Assembly (NCBI GenBank): GCA_022767485.1
Contig: JALEMY010000100.1
Span: 1-35,702 of the forward strand
DNA from: Erysipelotrichaceae bacterium
Lineage (GTDB): Bacteria; Bacillota_I; Bacilli_A; RFN20; CAG-631
DNA length: 35,702 nt
Direction: 5' to 3'
Positions 18,439 through 27,230 of the stretch are shown here, in pieces. Every line of letters starts with the position of its first letter. The first letter of the stretch is position 1. The notes under the pieces are model-generated. The model searched no databases and was not told where the DNA came from. It saw only the letters and a list, made by a program, of their open reading frames with translations. Position numbers and translations under genes: made by a program.

Positions 18439-19551
18439 ATGGACAATGAACAAATTTTAAATAAAGAAGTTGTTGAAAATAATGATTTGAATACTACAAG
18501 CGATGACGATTTAGAAGAAATTGTTGATGAGATTTCCGACGTTAAACAAATGTCACCAACAAAATTAGTACTTAGAAGATTTTTCCGTTCAAAATTATCT
18601 GTTGTAGGTTTGATAATGATAATAACTTTGGTAGTCTTTTCTTTTTTAGGACCTTATATATTAAAGTTATTAAACTATATAGATTTTCTTGATATCATTA
18701 CTATTTGGGGAGAAAATGAACCTGACACTTCAGGCTCTTCAATCATTAATGAATCTTTAATCAAGTTTAATACCGCAAATGGTAATGTAGCTTTTGGCTA
18801 TGATGTTTATACTTATTATAATGATAATAATTTATATTCAGGAATTACTAAAGTTCATTGGCTTGGAACAGATGATCGTGGATTTGATATTTTTACAAGA
18901 CTTATGTATGGTGGAAGAATATCATTACAAATCAGTTTAATAGTAGTTTTCCTTGAAATGTTAATCGGTATAATTCTTGGTGGTATATCTGGCTATTTTG
19001 GCAAATGGGTTGACCAAGTAATTATGAGAATCGTCGATATTTTTAATTGTATTCCAACTTTACCAATTCTTCTTATTGCTTCTTCAATTTTGAATTCATG
19101 GGAAGTAAATGAAGGAAATAAAATTTATTATTTGATGATAATTATAACTTTATTTGGCTGGTCAGGAACAGCTCGTTTAGTTCGTGGTCAAATTTTGTTC
19201 CTTCGTGAACAAGAATATATGATCGCATCTGAAGTTATGGGCTATCCTACAAGCAAGAAAATTTTTGGACAATTAATTCCTAATGTTTTACCACAGCTTA
19301 TTGTTAGTGCTACATTAGGTTTTGGTAGCGTTATTATTTATGAATCAACATTATCATATTTAGGACTAGGAGTTCAATTCCCATATGCTGCTTGGGGTAC
19401 GATGATCAGTTCTGCAAATAATTATGTTGTTATGCAAAATTACCCACTTCTTTGGGTGCCAGCTGGTATTTGTATCGTATTAGCTGTTTTAGGATTTAAC
19501 TTTGTTGGTGATGGATTGCGTGATGCTTTCGATCCAAAGGGAAAGAGGTAA
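18439..19551 (+). CDS. oppC: Oligopeptide ABC transporter permease OppC
   Basis: HWLGTDDRGFDIFTRLMYGGRISL; YMIASEVMGYPTSKKIFGQLIPNVLPQLIV; LSYLGLGVQFPYAAWG. Confidence 0.95.
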   Translation: MDNEQILNKEVVENNDLNTTSDDDLEEIVDEISDVKQMSPTKLVLRRFFRSKLSVVGLIMIITLVVFSFLGPYILKLLNYIDFLDIITIWGENEPDTSGSSIINESLIKFNTANGNVAFGYDVYTYYNDNNLYSGITKVHWLGTDDRGFDIFTRLMYGGRISLQISLIVVFLEMLIGIILGGISGYFGKWVDQVIMRIVDIFNCIPTLPILLIASSILNSWEVNEGNKIYYLMIIITLFGWSGTARLVRGQILFLREQEYMIASEVMGYPTSKKIFGQLIPNVLPQLIVSATLGFGSVIIYESTLSYLGLGVQFPYAAWGTMISSANNYVVMQNYPLLWVPAGICIVLAVLGFNFVGDGLRDAFDPKGKR

Positions 19552-19555
19552 AATT

Positions 19556-20683
19556 ATGGCATACATTAGTAATAAAGAAATTAAAAAAATTATTAAAAAT
19601 AATAAATTAGAAATCAAGGCATTAGAAAAGAAAAATAAGGCTTACAGTAAAGATGATTATATCACTTCTATGAAAGATGATAATAATGTCGTTGAATTCG
19701 AAGAATTAAAGACTTATTTTTACACTGATAATGGTGTTGTAAAAGCAGTTAATGGCGTTACTTTTGAAGTTCCTTCACATAGTATTGTTGGTATTGTTGG
19801 AGAATCAGGATGCGGTAAATCTGTCACATCATTATCATTGATGCGTTTGCTTCAAGGACCTACTGGACAAATTGTTGATGGTTCAATTCGTTTTAAAGCA
19901 TCAGATGGCGTTGTATATGATATTGCTAAGATGCCACTTAATAAAATGAGTAGTATTCGTGGAAAAGACATCACAATGATTTTCCAAGAGCCAATGACAT
20001 CATTAAATCCAGTATTTACAATTGGTAATCAATTAGATGAAGTTTCATTGTTGCATAACAACTACGATAAACAACAATCGAAAGCACATTCAATTGAAAT
20101 GTTAAAATTAGTTGGTATTCCAGATGCTGAAATGGTTTATGGTAAATATCCACATGAATTATCAGGTGGTATGAGGCAAAGAGTTATGATTGCTATGGCA
20201 CTTGCTGCTAAACCAAAATTAATTGTTGCTGATGAACCAACTACAGCACTTGATGTTACTATTCAAGCGCAAATACTTGATTTATTAAGAGATATTCAAA
20301 AGAAAACTGATGCCTCAATCATGCTTATTACTCATGATTTAGGTGTCATTGCTGAAATGGCAGATTATGTCATTGTTATGTATGCTGGTAAAATAATAGA
20401 AAAAGGAACAGTTATGGAAATATTTGATAATCCATTGCATCCATATACTGTTGGACTTCAAAAATCAAAACCTAGAATTGATGGCAATAGTAATGAACCA
20501 TTATTTTCAATTCCTGGAAATGTGCCAAATCCAATAAATATGCCATCATATTGTTATTTTAAAAATAGATGTAAAAATTGCATTGAAAAGTGTAACGGCG
20601 AATATCCAAAAATGATTCAAGTATCCGACACACATTTTGTTTCTTGCTATTACGCACAAGAAAATAATAGTAAAGATAACTAG
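19556..20683 (+). CDS. oppD: Oligopeptide ABC transporter ATPase OppD
   Basis: GESGCGKSVTSLS, MIFQEPMTSLNPVFTIG, LSGGMRQRVMIAMALAAKPKLIVADEPTTALDVT; ATG at 19556 after SD gaaagagg. Confidence 0.96.
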   Translation: MAYISNKEIKKIIKNNKLEIKALEKKNKAYSKDDYITSMKDDNNVVEFEELKTYFYTDNGVVKAVNGVTFEVPSHSIVGIVGESGCGKSVTSLSLMRLLQGPTGQIVDGSIRFKASDGVVYDIAKMPLNKMSSIRGKDITMIFQEPMTSLNPVFTIGNQLDEVSLLHNNYDKQQSKAHSIEMLKLVGIPDAEMVYGKYPHELSGGMRQRVMIAMALAAKPKLIVADEPTTALDVTIQAQILDLLRDIQKKTDASIMLITHDLGVIAEMADYVIVMYAGKIIEKGTVMEIFDNPLHPYTVGLQKSKPRIDGNSNEPLFSIPGNVPNPINMPSYCYFKNRCKNCIEKCNGEYPKMIQVSDTHFVSCYYAQENNSKDN

Positions 20684-20702
20684 TTTTAAAGGAGGTATTA
20701 AT

Positions 20703-21755
20703 ATGGCTTTAAATCAAGAAAACTTAGATGAAGTTAAGGAAAATAATCAAGAAGCTATCGACAAAGAAAATGCTTCAAAACATCTTTTAGTTGTCTCTCA
20801 TCTTAAAAAGTATTTTCCAGTTGCTAAAGATTTTTTTGGAAAACCTATTAAATGGCTTAGAGCTGTTGATGATGTTTCCTTTACCTTAGATCAAGGAAAA
20901 ACTTTAGGAATAGTTGGTGAATCAGGTTGTGGTAAAACAACTCTTGGTAGAACCATTTTAAAGTTATATGATATTCAAGGTGGAAATATTTATTACGATG
21001 GAAAAAATATTACAAATTTAAAATCTAAAGAAATGATTCCATATAGATGTAAAATACAATATGTTTTCCAAGACCCATATTCATCACTTCCTCCTCGTCT
21101 ACCAATTGGTGAAATTATCGCTCAACCTGTAAGAATTCATAATATCGTTGCGAAAGATGAAGTAAAAAAATATGTTTTACACATCATGAAAGAATGTGGA
21201 CTACAACCACACTACTATGATCGCTATCCTCATGAGTTTTCAGGTGGACAAAGACAAAGAATTTGTATTGCTAGATCATTAGCAGTTAAGCCAAATTTAG
21301 TTGTTTTAGATGAACCGGTTTCCGCTCTTGATGTTTCCATTCAAGCACAAATCATCAATCTATTAAAAAAGCTTCAAACTAAAGAAGGCTTCACATACAT
21401 TTTCATCACTCATGATATTTCGGTTGTCAAATATATTTCTGATGAAATTGGCGTAATGTATTTAGGCTCAATGGTGGAAAAAGGAAGTAAAGAAAGCATT
21501 TTTGCTAATCCTTTACATCCATACACAAACGCTTTATTTTCAGCTGTTCCTGTTGCTGACCCTAAAGTGAAAATGAATAGAATTATTTTAAAAGGAGACA
21601 TTCCTTCTCCTTCAACTCCACCAAAAGGGTGTAAATTCCACACAAGGTGTAACAAATGCATGGATATTTGTAAAGAAGTGCCACCTTGCTTTAAAGAAAT
21701 TGAAAAAGGCCATTTTGTAGCCTGTCATTTATACGATGAAAAGAAAGAAAACTGA
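20703..21755 (+). CDS. oppF: Oligopeptide ABC transporter ATPase OppF
   Basis: GESGCGKTTLGRTIL, YVFQDPYSSLPPRLPIGEI, FSGGQRQRICIARSLAVKPNLVVLDEPVSALDVS; ATG at 20703 with SD aaaggagg. Confidence 0.96.
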   Translation: MALNQENLDEVKENNQEAIDKENASKHLLVVSHLKKYFPVAKDFFGKPIKWLRAVDDVSFTLDQGKTLGIVGESGCGKTTLGRTILKLYDIQGGNIYYDGKNITNLKSKEMIPYRCKIQYVFQDPYSSLPPRLPIGEIIAQPVRIHNIVAKDEVKKYVLHIMKECGLQPHYYDRYPHEFSGGQRQRICIARSLAVKPNLVVLDEPVSALDVSIQAQIINLLKKLQTKEGFTYIFITHDISVVKYISDEIGVMYLGSMVEKGSKESIFANPLHPYTNALFSAVPVADPKVKMNRIILKGDIPSPSTPPKGCKFHTRCNKCMDICKEVPPCFKEIEKGHFVACHLYDEKKEN

Positions 21756-21966
21756 TTTTGTCGATGATGGTAGAGTTATCGCACCTATGGATGTTGATGG
21801 CATGCCTAAAAGGCGTGATGAAAATAGGAAGAGAAGTTATGATGTAACTAAAAATGAAAAAAAACATTTAATTTTAGCCTCTTATAAAGCTTTTCTTCCA
21901 ATGTTTATTTGTGGAATAATAGGAATGGGACTTACCATTCTTCTTATTTATTTATGGTTAAATTGA
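21736..21966 (+). CDS. Small single-pass membrane protein overlapping oppF end
   Basis: 76 aa, charged N-terminus with DFVDDGRVIAPMDVDGMP, one TM helix (FLPMFICGIIGMGLTILLIYLWL), 20-nt overlap with oppF, ends at operon terminator. Confidence 0.75.
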   Translation: MKRKKTDFVDDGRVIAPMDVDGMPKRRDENRKRSYDVTKNEKKHLILASYKAFLPMFICGIIGMGLTILLIYLWLN

Positions 21967-21987
21967 CATCGACTATGATGTCTTTTT
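21965..21987 (+). terminator. Rho-independent terminator of opp operon
   Basis: GACATC-GACTAT-GATGTC-TTTTT. Confidence 0.75.
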
Positions 21988-22064
21988 ATTTATAAAATAA
22001 CTTTTTTTATAAATAAAAATATGATAGAATATATAGGATTATTAAAGAAAAAGAGGTGTAAATA

Positions 22065-23558
22065 ATGAAAGACTCATCTTTTGATAAATTTAGAAAAAAA
22101 ATAATAATTGAATCGCTTATAAAATCGATAGCGTGTGGTATATCTATTTCTTTATTTTGCGAAACAATATTTATAGTTTTGTGTAAAAGAATTCCTTTAA
22201 ATGTACATGTGATAATTCATGTCTTATTTACATTAATAATTTCAATTTTATTTTCAAATATTTTTTATAAAAAAGTATTTTATGTTTCCGATAAAAAAAT
22301 AGCTTTAAGATTAGATAAAGATGCTAATTTAAACGAAAGATGTCAAACTATGGTTGAATTTAAAGATGATAATTCTTTATTAGCATTTTTACAAAGAAAA
22401 GACACTTATGATAAATTGGAAAAGACATCTTGTAAAACTTTAAAATTCAAGTTTTCTATTTCTACATTAGTTATGTTTGTAATTACTATGTCTTTATTTG
22501 TTTCTTCACTATTTATTGAAAGCAAAAAGATCACTCCTGAAGCTGATGATACTTCAAGTGAAGAAGAAATTGTTTCAAGTGAAGAAAACTCTTCAAGCGA
22601 GGATTTTTCTTCTAGTGAAGATAGTTCTTCAAGTGAGCAAGAAAATCAAGAAAGTAGTGGAATAGATGAAGCCTTTGAAAACATGAAAGAAGAAGTAGAT
22701 AAAAACGAAGGCTTAAATGATCAAAATAAAGAAGATATCAAAAGTGATTTAGATGATTTAAAAGAGCAAATTACTGATGAAAATAATGAAAACAAAGAAG
22801 AAAGCATCGATCAAAGTAAAGAAGAAATAGATCAAAAATTAGATGATCAAATCACAAAAGATGAAATAGGAGAGGCTTTACAAAACCAAGATAGTACCAA
22901 TGAAGTTGGAAAAGGCGTAAGTAATGGTGATAAAGACCAAACATCTTCATCTTTAGAAGAGTTAAGAGAATCTTTATCTTCGCTTACAGGTCAAGAGTTA
23001 AAAGATGCTTTAGAAGATATCGCATCAGATATTAAAGCTGCATTGTCCCAATCACAAGTAGATGAAAGTGATGAATTATATCAAGCCTTTGATAAATTTG
23101 CTGATAATTTAAATGAAAATGCGCAAAATGTTGCTGATAGTGATATTCAAGAGCAAATTGATCAAACGTTCAATCAAGCAATAGAAGATATTAGTAATGC
23201 TTTAGACAAACAAAATGCTATTGAAGATTTAAAGGAATCTTTAGATCAACAACTTGAAGATTTAAAAGAGCAAGTATCTGACAATTCTTCTTCTAACAAT
23301 CAAAATAATGAAGGAAATGAAGAAGGATCAGGTGGCGGCGGCGGAAATGGCGCAAGTAGTGGAAGTGGCGATATCATTTATGCTTCTGATGATTTGATTT
23401 ATGATCCTATAACTGGACAATATGTAACATATGGAGAGGTTTTATCTTATTATTATAGCTTAATGCTAATAGATATGGAAAATGGTGAAATTCCAGAAGA
23501 TCTACAATCATTAATAAATGATTATTTTAGTTCATTATATTTTGAAGGGGAAAATTAA
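22065..23558 (+). CDS. Membrane protein with acidic Ser-rich linker and coiled-coil region, first gene of MoxR/VWA operon
   Basis: Three predicted TM segments; cytosolic IALRLDKDANLNERCQTMVEF (reminiscent of DUF4175-type N-termini); SSEE repeats; D/E/Q-rich helices; Gly patch; C-terminal IYDPITGQYVTYGEVLSYYYSL. Confidence 0.8.
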   Translation: MKDSSFDKFRKKIIIESLIKSIACGISISLFCETIFIVLCKRIPLNVHVIIHVLFTLIISILFSNIFYKKVFYVSDKKIALRLDKDANLNERCQTMVEFKDDNSLLAFLQRKDTYDKLEKTSCKTLKFKFSISTLVMFVITMSLFVSSLFIESKKITPEADDTSSEEEIVSSEENSSSEDFSSSEDSSSSEQENQESSGIDEAFENMKEEVDKNEGLNDQNKEDIKSDLDDLKEQITDENNENKEESIDQSKEEIDQKLDDQITKDEIGEALQNQDSTNEVGKGVSNGDKDQTSSSLEELRESLSSLTGQELKDALEDIASDIKAALSQSQVDESDELYQAFDKFADNLNENAQNVADSDIQEQIDQTFNQAIEDISNALDKQNAIEDLKESLDQQLEDLKEQVSDNSSSNNQNNEGNEEGSGGGGGNGASSGSGDIIYASDDLIYDPITGQYVTYGEVLSYYYSLMLIDMENGEIPEDLQSLINDYFSSLYFEGEN

Positions 23559-23559
23559 T

Positions 23560-24546
23560 ATGGCAGAAGAAAAAGATATTTTGATGTTTGCTTCAACAAT
23601 AGAAAAAATCAATAGCGAAATAAGAAAAGATGTCGTTGGTGAAGATGAAGTTGTTGAAAACGTTTTAATTGCGATTATTTCAGGAGGAAATGTATTACTT
23701 GAAGGTGTTCCAGGAGTTGGTAAAACTCGTCTTGTTAGATCTTTAGGCAACGCTTTAAATCTTCCTTTTTCTAGAATTCAATTCACACCTGATTTAATGC
23801 CAAGTGATGTTACAGGTACAAATATTGTAAGCAAAGACGAAAATGGAAATATGAAGTTTTCTTTTCAAAAAGGACCAATTTTCTCAAATATTATTTTAGC
23901 TGATGAAATAAATCGTGCGACACCAAAAACACAATCAGCTATGCTTGAGGCTATGCAAGAACATAAAGTTACAGTGGCCAATACTTCCTATAAGATGGAC
24001 GAACCATTTTTCGTTTTAGCTACAGAAAACCCTATTGAACAAGATGGCACATATCCTCTTCCTGAAGCGCAAATGGACCGTTTTATGTTTAAACTTATCA
24101 TGCATTTTCCAAGTGTGGAAAATTTAAAAGAAATTGTCAAAATGACACAAATTACTTTAGAGGAAAATGCTTGTGGAGTTGTCGATGGAAATACCATATT
24201 AAAAATGAGAGAAATCGCTAAGCAAATTCCTGTGATGGATGAAATATTAGATTACACAATGAATTTAGTAGCTTTGACACATGGCGAGTTAGAAAACAAT
24301 GATATCGCCAAAAAATATCTTCGTTTCGGGGCTTCTCCACGTGCTGCACAAGCTTTAATAACAGGGGCTAAAGTACGTGCTTTAATGCATGGAAAATATA
24401 ATGTTTCTTATGAAGATATCAACGCTTTAGCTTATCCTACATTAAGACATAGAATTAAAATTAATTATGATGCCATTAGTGAACATTTATCTGCTGATGA
24501 CATTATTACTTTACTAATAAAGGAAAATAAAAAGAAATTTAAATAA
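23560..24546 (+). CDS. MoxR-family AAA+ ATPase
   Basis: LLEGVPGVGKTRLVRSL; ADEINRATPKTQSAMLEAMQE; ATENPIEQDGTYPLPEAQMDRFMF; ATG at 23560 (track start over-extended). Confidence 0.97.
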   Translation: MAEEKDILMFASTIEKINSEIRKDVVGEDEVVENVLIAIISGGNVLLEGVPGVGKTRLVRSLGNALNLPFSRIQFTPDLMPSDVTGTNIVSKDENGNMKFSFQKGPIFSNIILADEINRATPKTQSAMLEAMQEHKVTVANTSYKMDEPFFVLATENPIEQDGTYPLPEAQMDRFMFKLIMHFPSVENLKEIVKMTQITLEENACGVVDGNTILKMREIAKQIPVMDEILDYTMNLVALTHGELENNDIAKKYLRFGASPRAAQALITGAKVRALMHGKYNVSYEDINALAYPTLRHRIKINYDAISEHLSADDIITLLIKENKKKFK

Positions 24547-24549
24547 TTT

Positions 24550-25422
24550 ATGAAATTAAAAATCATTGATGAAGTTTTTTTTCAAAACTTAGAACAACTT
24601 GATATTTATTTAAAAGATAATGTTGCAGGAGCTTTTGGTGGAAATCACAGAAGTAAAAAGATTGGTTCATCAAGTGAATTTGCCGATTATCGAAAATATG
24701 TTCCAGGAGATGACATTCGTCGAATTGACTGGAATGTTTTTTCGCGTTTCGATAAACTTTATTTAAAGTTGTTTTTAGATGAAAGACAAATGCATCATCG
24801 TATTTATATTGATGCTTCTAGTTCAATGAATAATAAAAAAGAATATGCTTTAAAACTAGCAGTAGCATTTTCCTATCTTACTATTAAAGCGATGGATAAA
24901 GTGACGATTTATTTATTAAAAGATAAAAAAGCTATTAAACTTATAGATAAAATTGTTGGAAAAGAATCATTTTTCAATGCTATTGCTGCTATTGATGATG
25001 TATCTTTTTCAAGCGATAGTCATATAAGTGAGGCTATTATGAACTCCTCTACAGGTTATGGTAATGGAGCTAGTATTATCATCTCTGATTTTTTAACTGA
25101 AAACAATTATTTTAATGCTATAAGTTATTTAAGAGAAAAACATCGTGATGTTGTTTGCATTCAACTTTTAAATGAAGATGAAATTCATCCTTCATTTAAA
25201 GGTAAATCAATATTATACGATTGTGAAAATAAAAATAATTTTTATAAAGAAAATATTAAAAAAGAGAATTTAAAAGCTTATGAATTAGCTTTAAAAGAAA
25301 TTAAAAATAATATCGAGTCCTTTTGCATTTCAAGAAATGCAACTTATTTATTTGTATCAACGAGCAAAAATATTGATAAAGTTATCTTAGATGAAGCAAT
25401 TAAAAAGGAGATTATAAAATGA
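24550..25422 (+). CDS. DUF58 domain protein
   Basis: GSSSEFADYRKYVPGDDIRRIDWNVFSRFDKLYLKLFLDER is the DUF58 signature; follows MoxR by 3 nt. Confidence 0.95.
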   Translation: MKLKIIDEVFFQNLEQLDIYLKDNVAGAFGGNHRSKKIGSSSEFADYRKYVPGDDIRRIDWNVFSRFDKLYLKLFLDERQMHHRIYIDASSSMNNKKEYALKLAVAFSYLTIKAMDKVTIYLLKDKKAIKLIDKIVGKESFFNAIAAIDDVSFSSDSHISEAIMNSSTGYGNGASIIISDFLTENNYFNAISYLREKHRDVVCIQLLNEDEIHPSFKGKSILYDCENKNNFYKENIKKENLKAYELALKEIKNNIESFCISRNATYLFVSTSKNIDKVILDEAIKKEIIK

Positions 25423-27230
25423 GTTTTTTAAATCCAATAGGATTAATAGGACTTGTTTCAATCCCTATTTTAATCCTAATTTACATCATTAAATCAAAAT
25501 ATCAAGAGTATGTTGTTTCTTCAACATACATTTGGAAATTAAGTGAAAAATATTTAAAGAAAAAAAGGAAAATATCTAGATTTAGTGGATTATTGAGTTT
25601 AATCTTACAAATTCTTATCGCTTTGTTTTTATCTTTGCTTTTATCAAATCCGCTAATTTCTATTGCAAATCAAGCAAAAAAATATGTTTTTGTTGTGGAT
25701 AATTCAGCAAGTATGAATATATCATCTAGATTAGATGATGCAAAAAAAGAAATGATTGATATTATTAATGAAAGTAAAAACGATAGTGAATTTACTGTCA
25801 TTTTAGCAAGCAATCCTTCACAAGTATTATGTGATAAAAATATAGATAAAGAAAAAGTTATTGATATAATATCATCTATTAAGCAAACAAATATGCCTTA
25901 TGATGTTTCTTCTTCAATCGAAGTTGCTCAAGAATACTTTAATAATGATCCTTCTTTAAATGTATATTTATTTACTGATGTTAGTTATGAAAATACAAAT
26001 AATATCAATGTCATCAATGTTGCTAGTGTTGATGATTATAATGCGCTAATTTCCTCATTATCTTTTACAAGTGATACAGCTTTATCATTTAATGGAACAG
26101 TTATCTCATATAACATTGATAAAGAGTTGACTTTAGATTTATATTTAGATGGTGTTTATAAAACAAGCACAACGCTTCTTTGTTTATTAAACATAGAAAC
26201 TAGTTTTGCAATCACTACTGATTTATGTGAATTCAACGAAGCTAAAGTAGTTATTAATAATGAAGATGATATGTCGCTTGATAACGAATACATTATATAT
26301 GGAAATGAAGCACTTGATAAATATAAGGTGCTATTAGTTAGTGAAAATCCATTTTACCTAAAATCGTTTTTAAATACTAAAGATGAGGTGTTATTAACAA
26401 CAACTTCAAGTTATTCTAGTCAAGAAGGCTATGATTTATATATATTCGATAGTGTAAGTATTGATACTTTACCATTAGATGGCGCTATATGGCTTTTTAA
26501 TATAAATGATAATGTTGTTAACTCTGGCTTTATTAGCCAAAGTAGTGTTTCAATAGATGGTGGCGCTATTTTATCTTATAGCAAGAAAAACGATGATATA
26601 TATAATAGTATTTGTAAGAACTTACTTGGTAATGAATTTAGCGTTAATCGTTATTTAAAATATAGTTTATATCGTTCTTTTACTACTATTATGACTTACG
26701 ATAATGATCCATTAATTTTCGCAGGATTAAATGGAAATAATAACCGTGAGGTAGTTTTTGCTTTTGATTTACATGATAGCAATTTAACATTGAAACTTGA
26801 TTATGTAATTTTACTTCATAATATGTTTAATTATTCTTTACCAAAACTTTGCGAACAAGATAGTTTATCATGTGGTGATGAGTTAACAATTAACGTTTTA
26901 GCAAACTGTGAATCAATTAGAGTAAATACTCCAAGTAATCGTTCGACATATTTGAGCATAAATGAAAGCATTGTGAAAACTATCGTAGATGAAATTGGTA
27001 CATATGAAATAATTGTTAAAACTAAAAATGCAACTAAAACATATAGAATCTATGTAAGTTATCCAAAAAGTGAAGCTAATCCTATAGTAAATTATGAAAG
27101 TATTGAAATAAGTGGAGAAAAACTTGAAAAAGCATTTGACTCAACTTATGACATTACATATATCCTACTTATTATTTTATGTGTTTTGTGTCTATTAGAA
27201 TGGGGGTTATATATTTATGAGCAACATTAA
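25419..27230 (+). CDS. BatA-like membrane protein with VWA domain
   Basis: N-terminal BatA-like membrane region (MSFLNPIGLIGLVSIPILILIYIIKSKYQEYVVSSTYIW), MIDAS DNSASM, C-terminal TM helix. Confidence 0.92.
   Translation: MSFLNPIGLIGLVSIPILILIYIIKSKYQEYVVSSTYIWKLSEKYLKKKRKISRFSGLLSLILQILIALFLSLLLSNPLISIANQAKKYVFVVDNSASMNISSRLDDAKKEMIDIINESKNDSEFTVILASNPSQVLCDKNIDKEKVIDIISSIKQTNMPYDVSSSIEVAQEYFNNDPSLNVYLFTDVSYENTNNINVINVASVDDYNALISSLSFTSDTALSFNGTVISYNIDKELTLDLYLDGVYKTSTTLLCLLNIETSFAITTDLCEFNEAKVVINNEDDMSLDNEYIIYGNEALDKYKVLLVSENPFYLKSFLNTKDEVLLTTTSSYSSQEGYDLYIFDSVSIDTLPLDGAIWLFNINDNVVNSGFISQSSVSIDGGAILSYSKKNDDIYNSICKNLLGNEFSVNRYLKYSLYRSFTTIMTYDNDPLIFAGLNGNNNREVVFAFDLHDSNLTLKLDYVILLHNMFNYSLPKLCEQDSLSCGDELTINVLANCESIRVNTPSNRSTYLSINESIVKTIVDEIGTYEIIVKTKNATKTYRIYVSYPKSEANPIVNYESIEISGEKLEKAFDSTYDITYILLIILCVLCLLEWGLYIYEQH

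Noticed and set aside
21410-21661. 83-aa ORF antisense to oppF
   Set aside because: Lies entirely within a well-supported ABC ATPase gene; no independent coding evidence.
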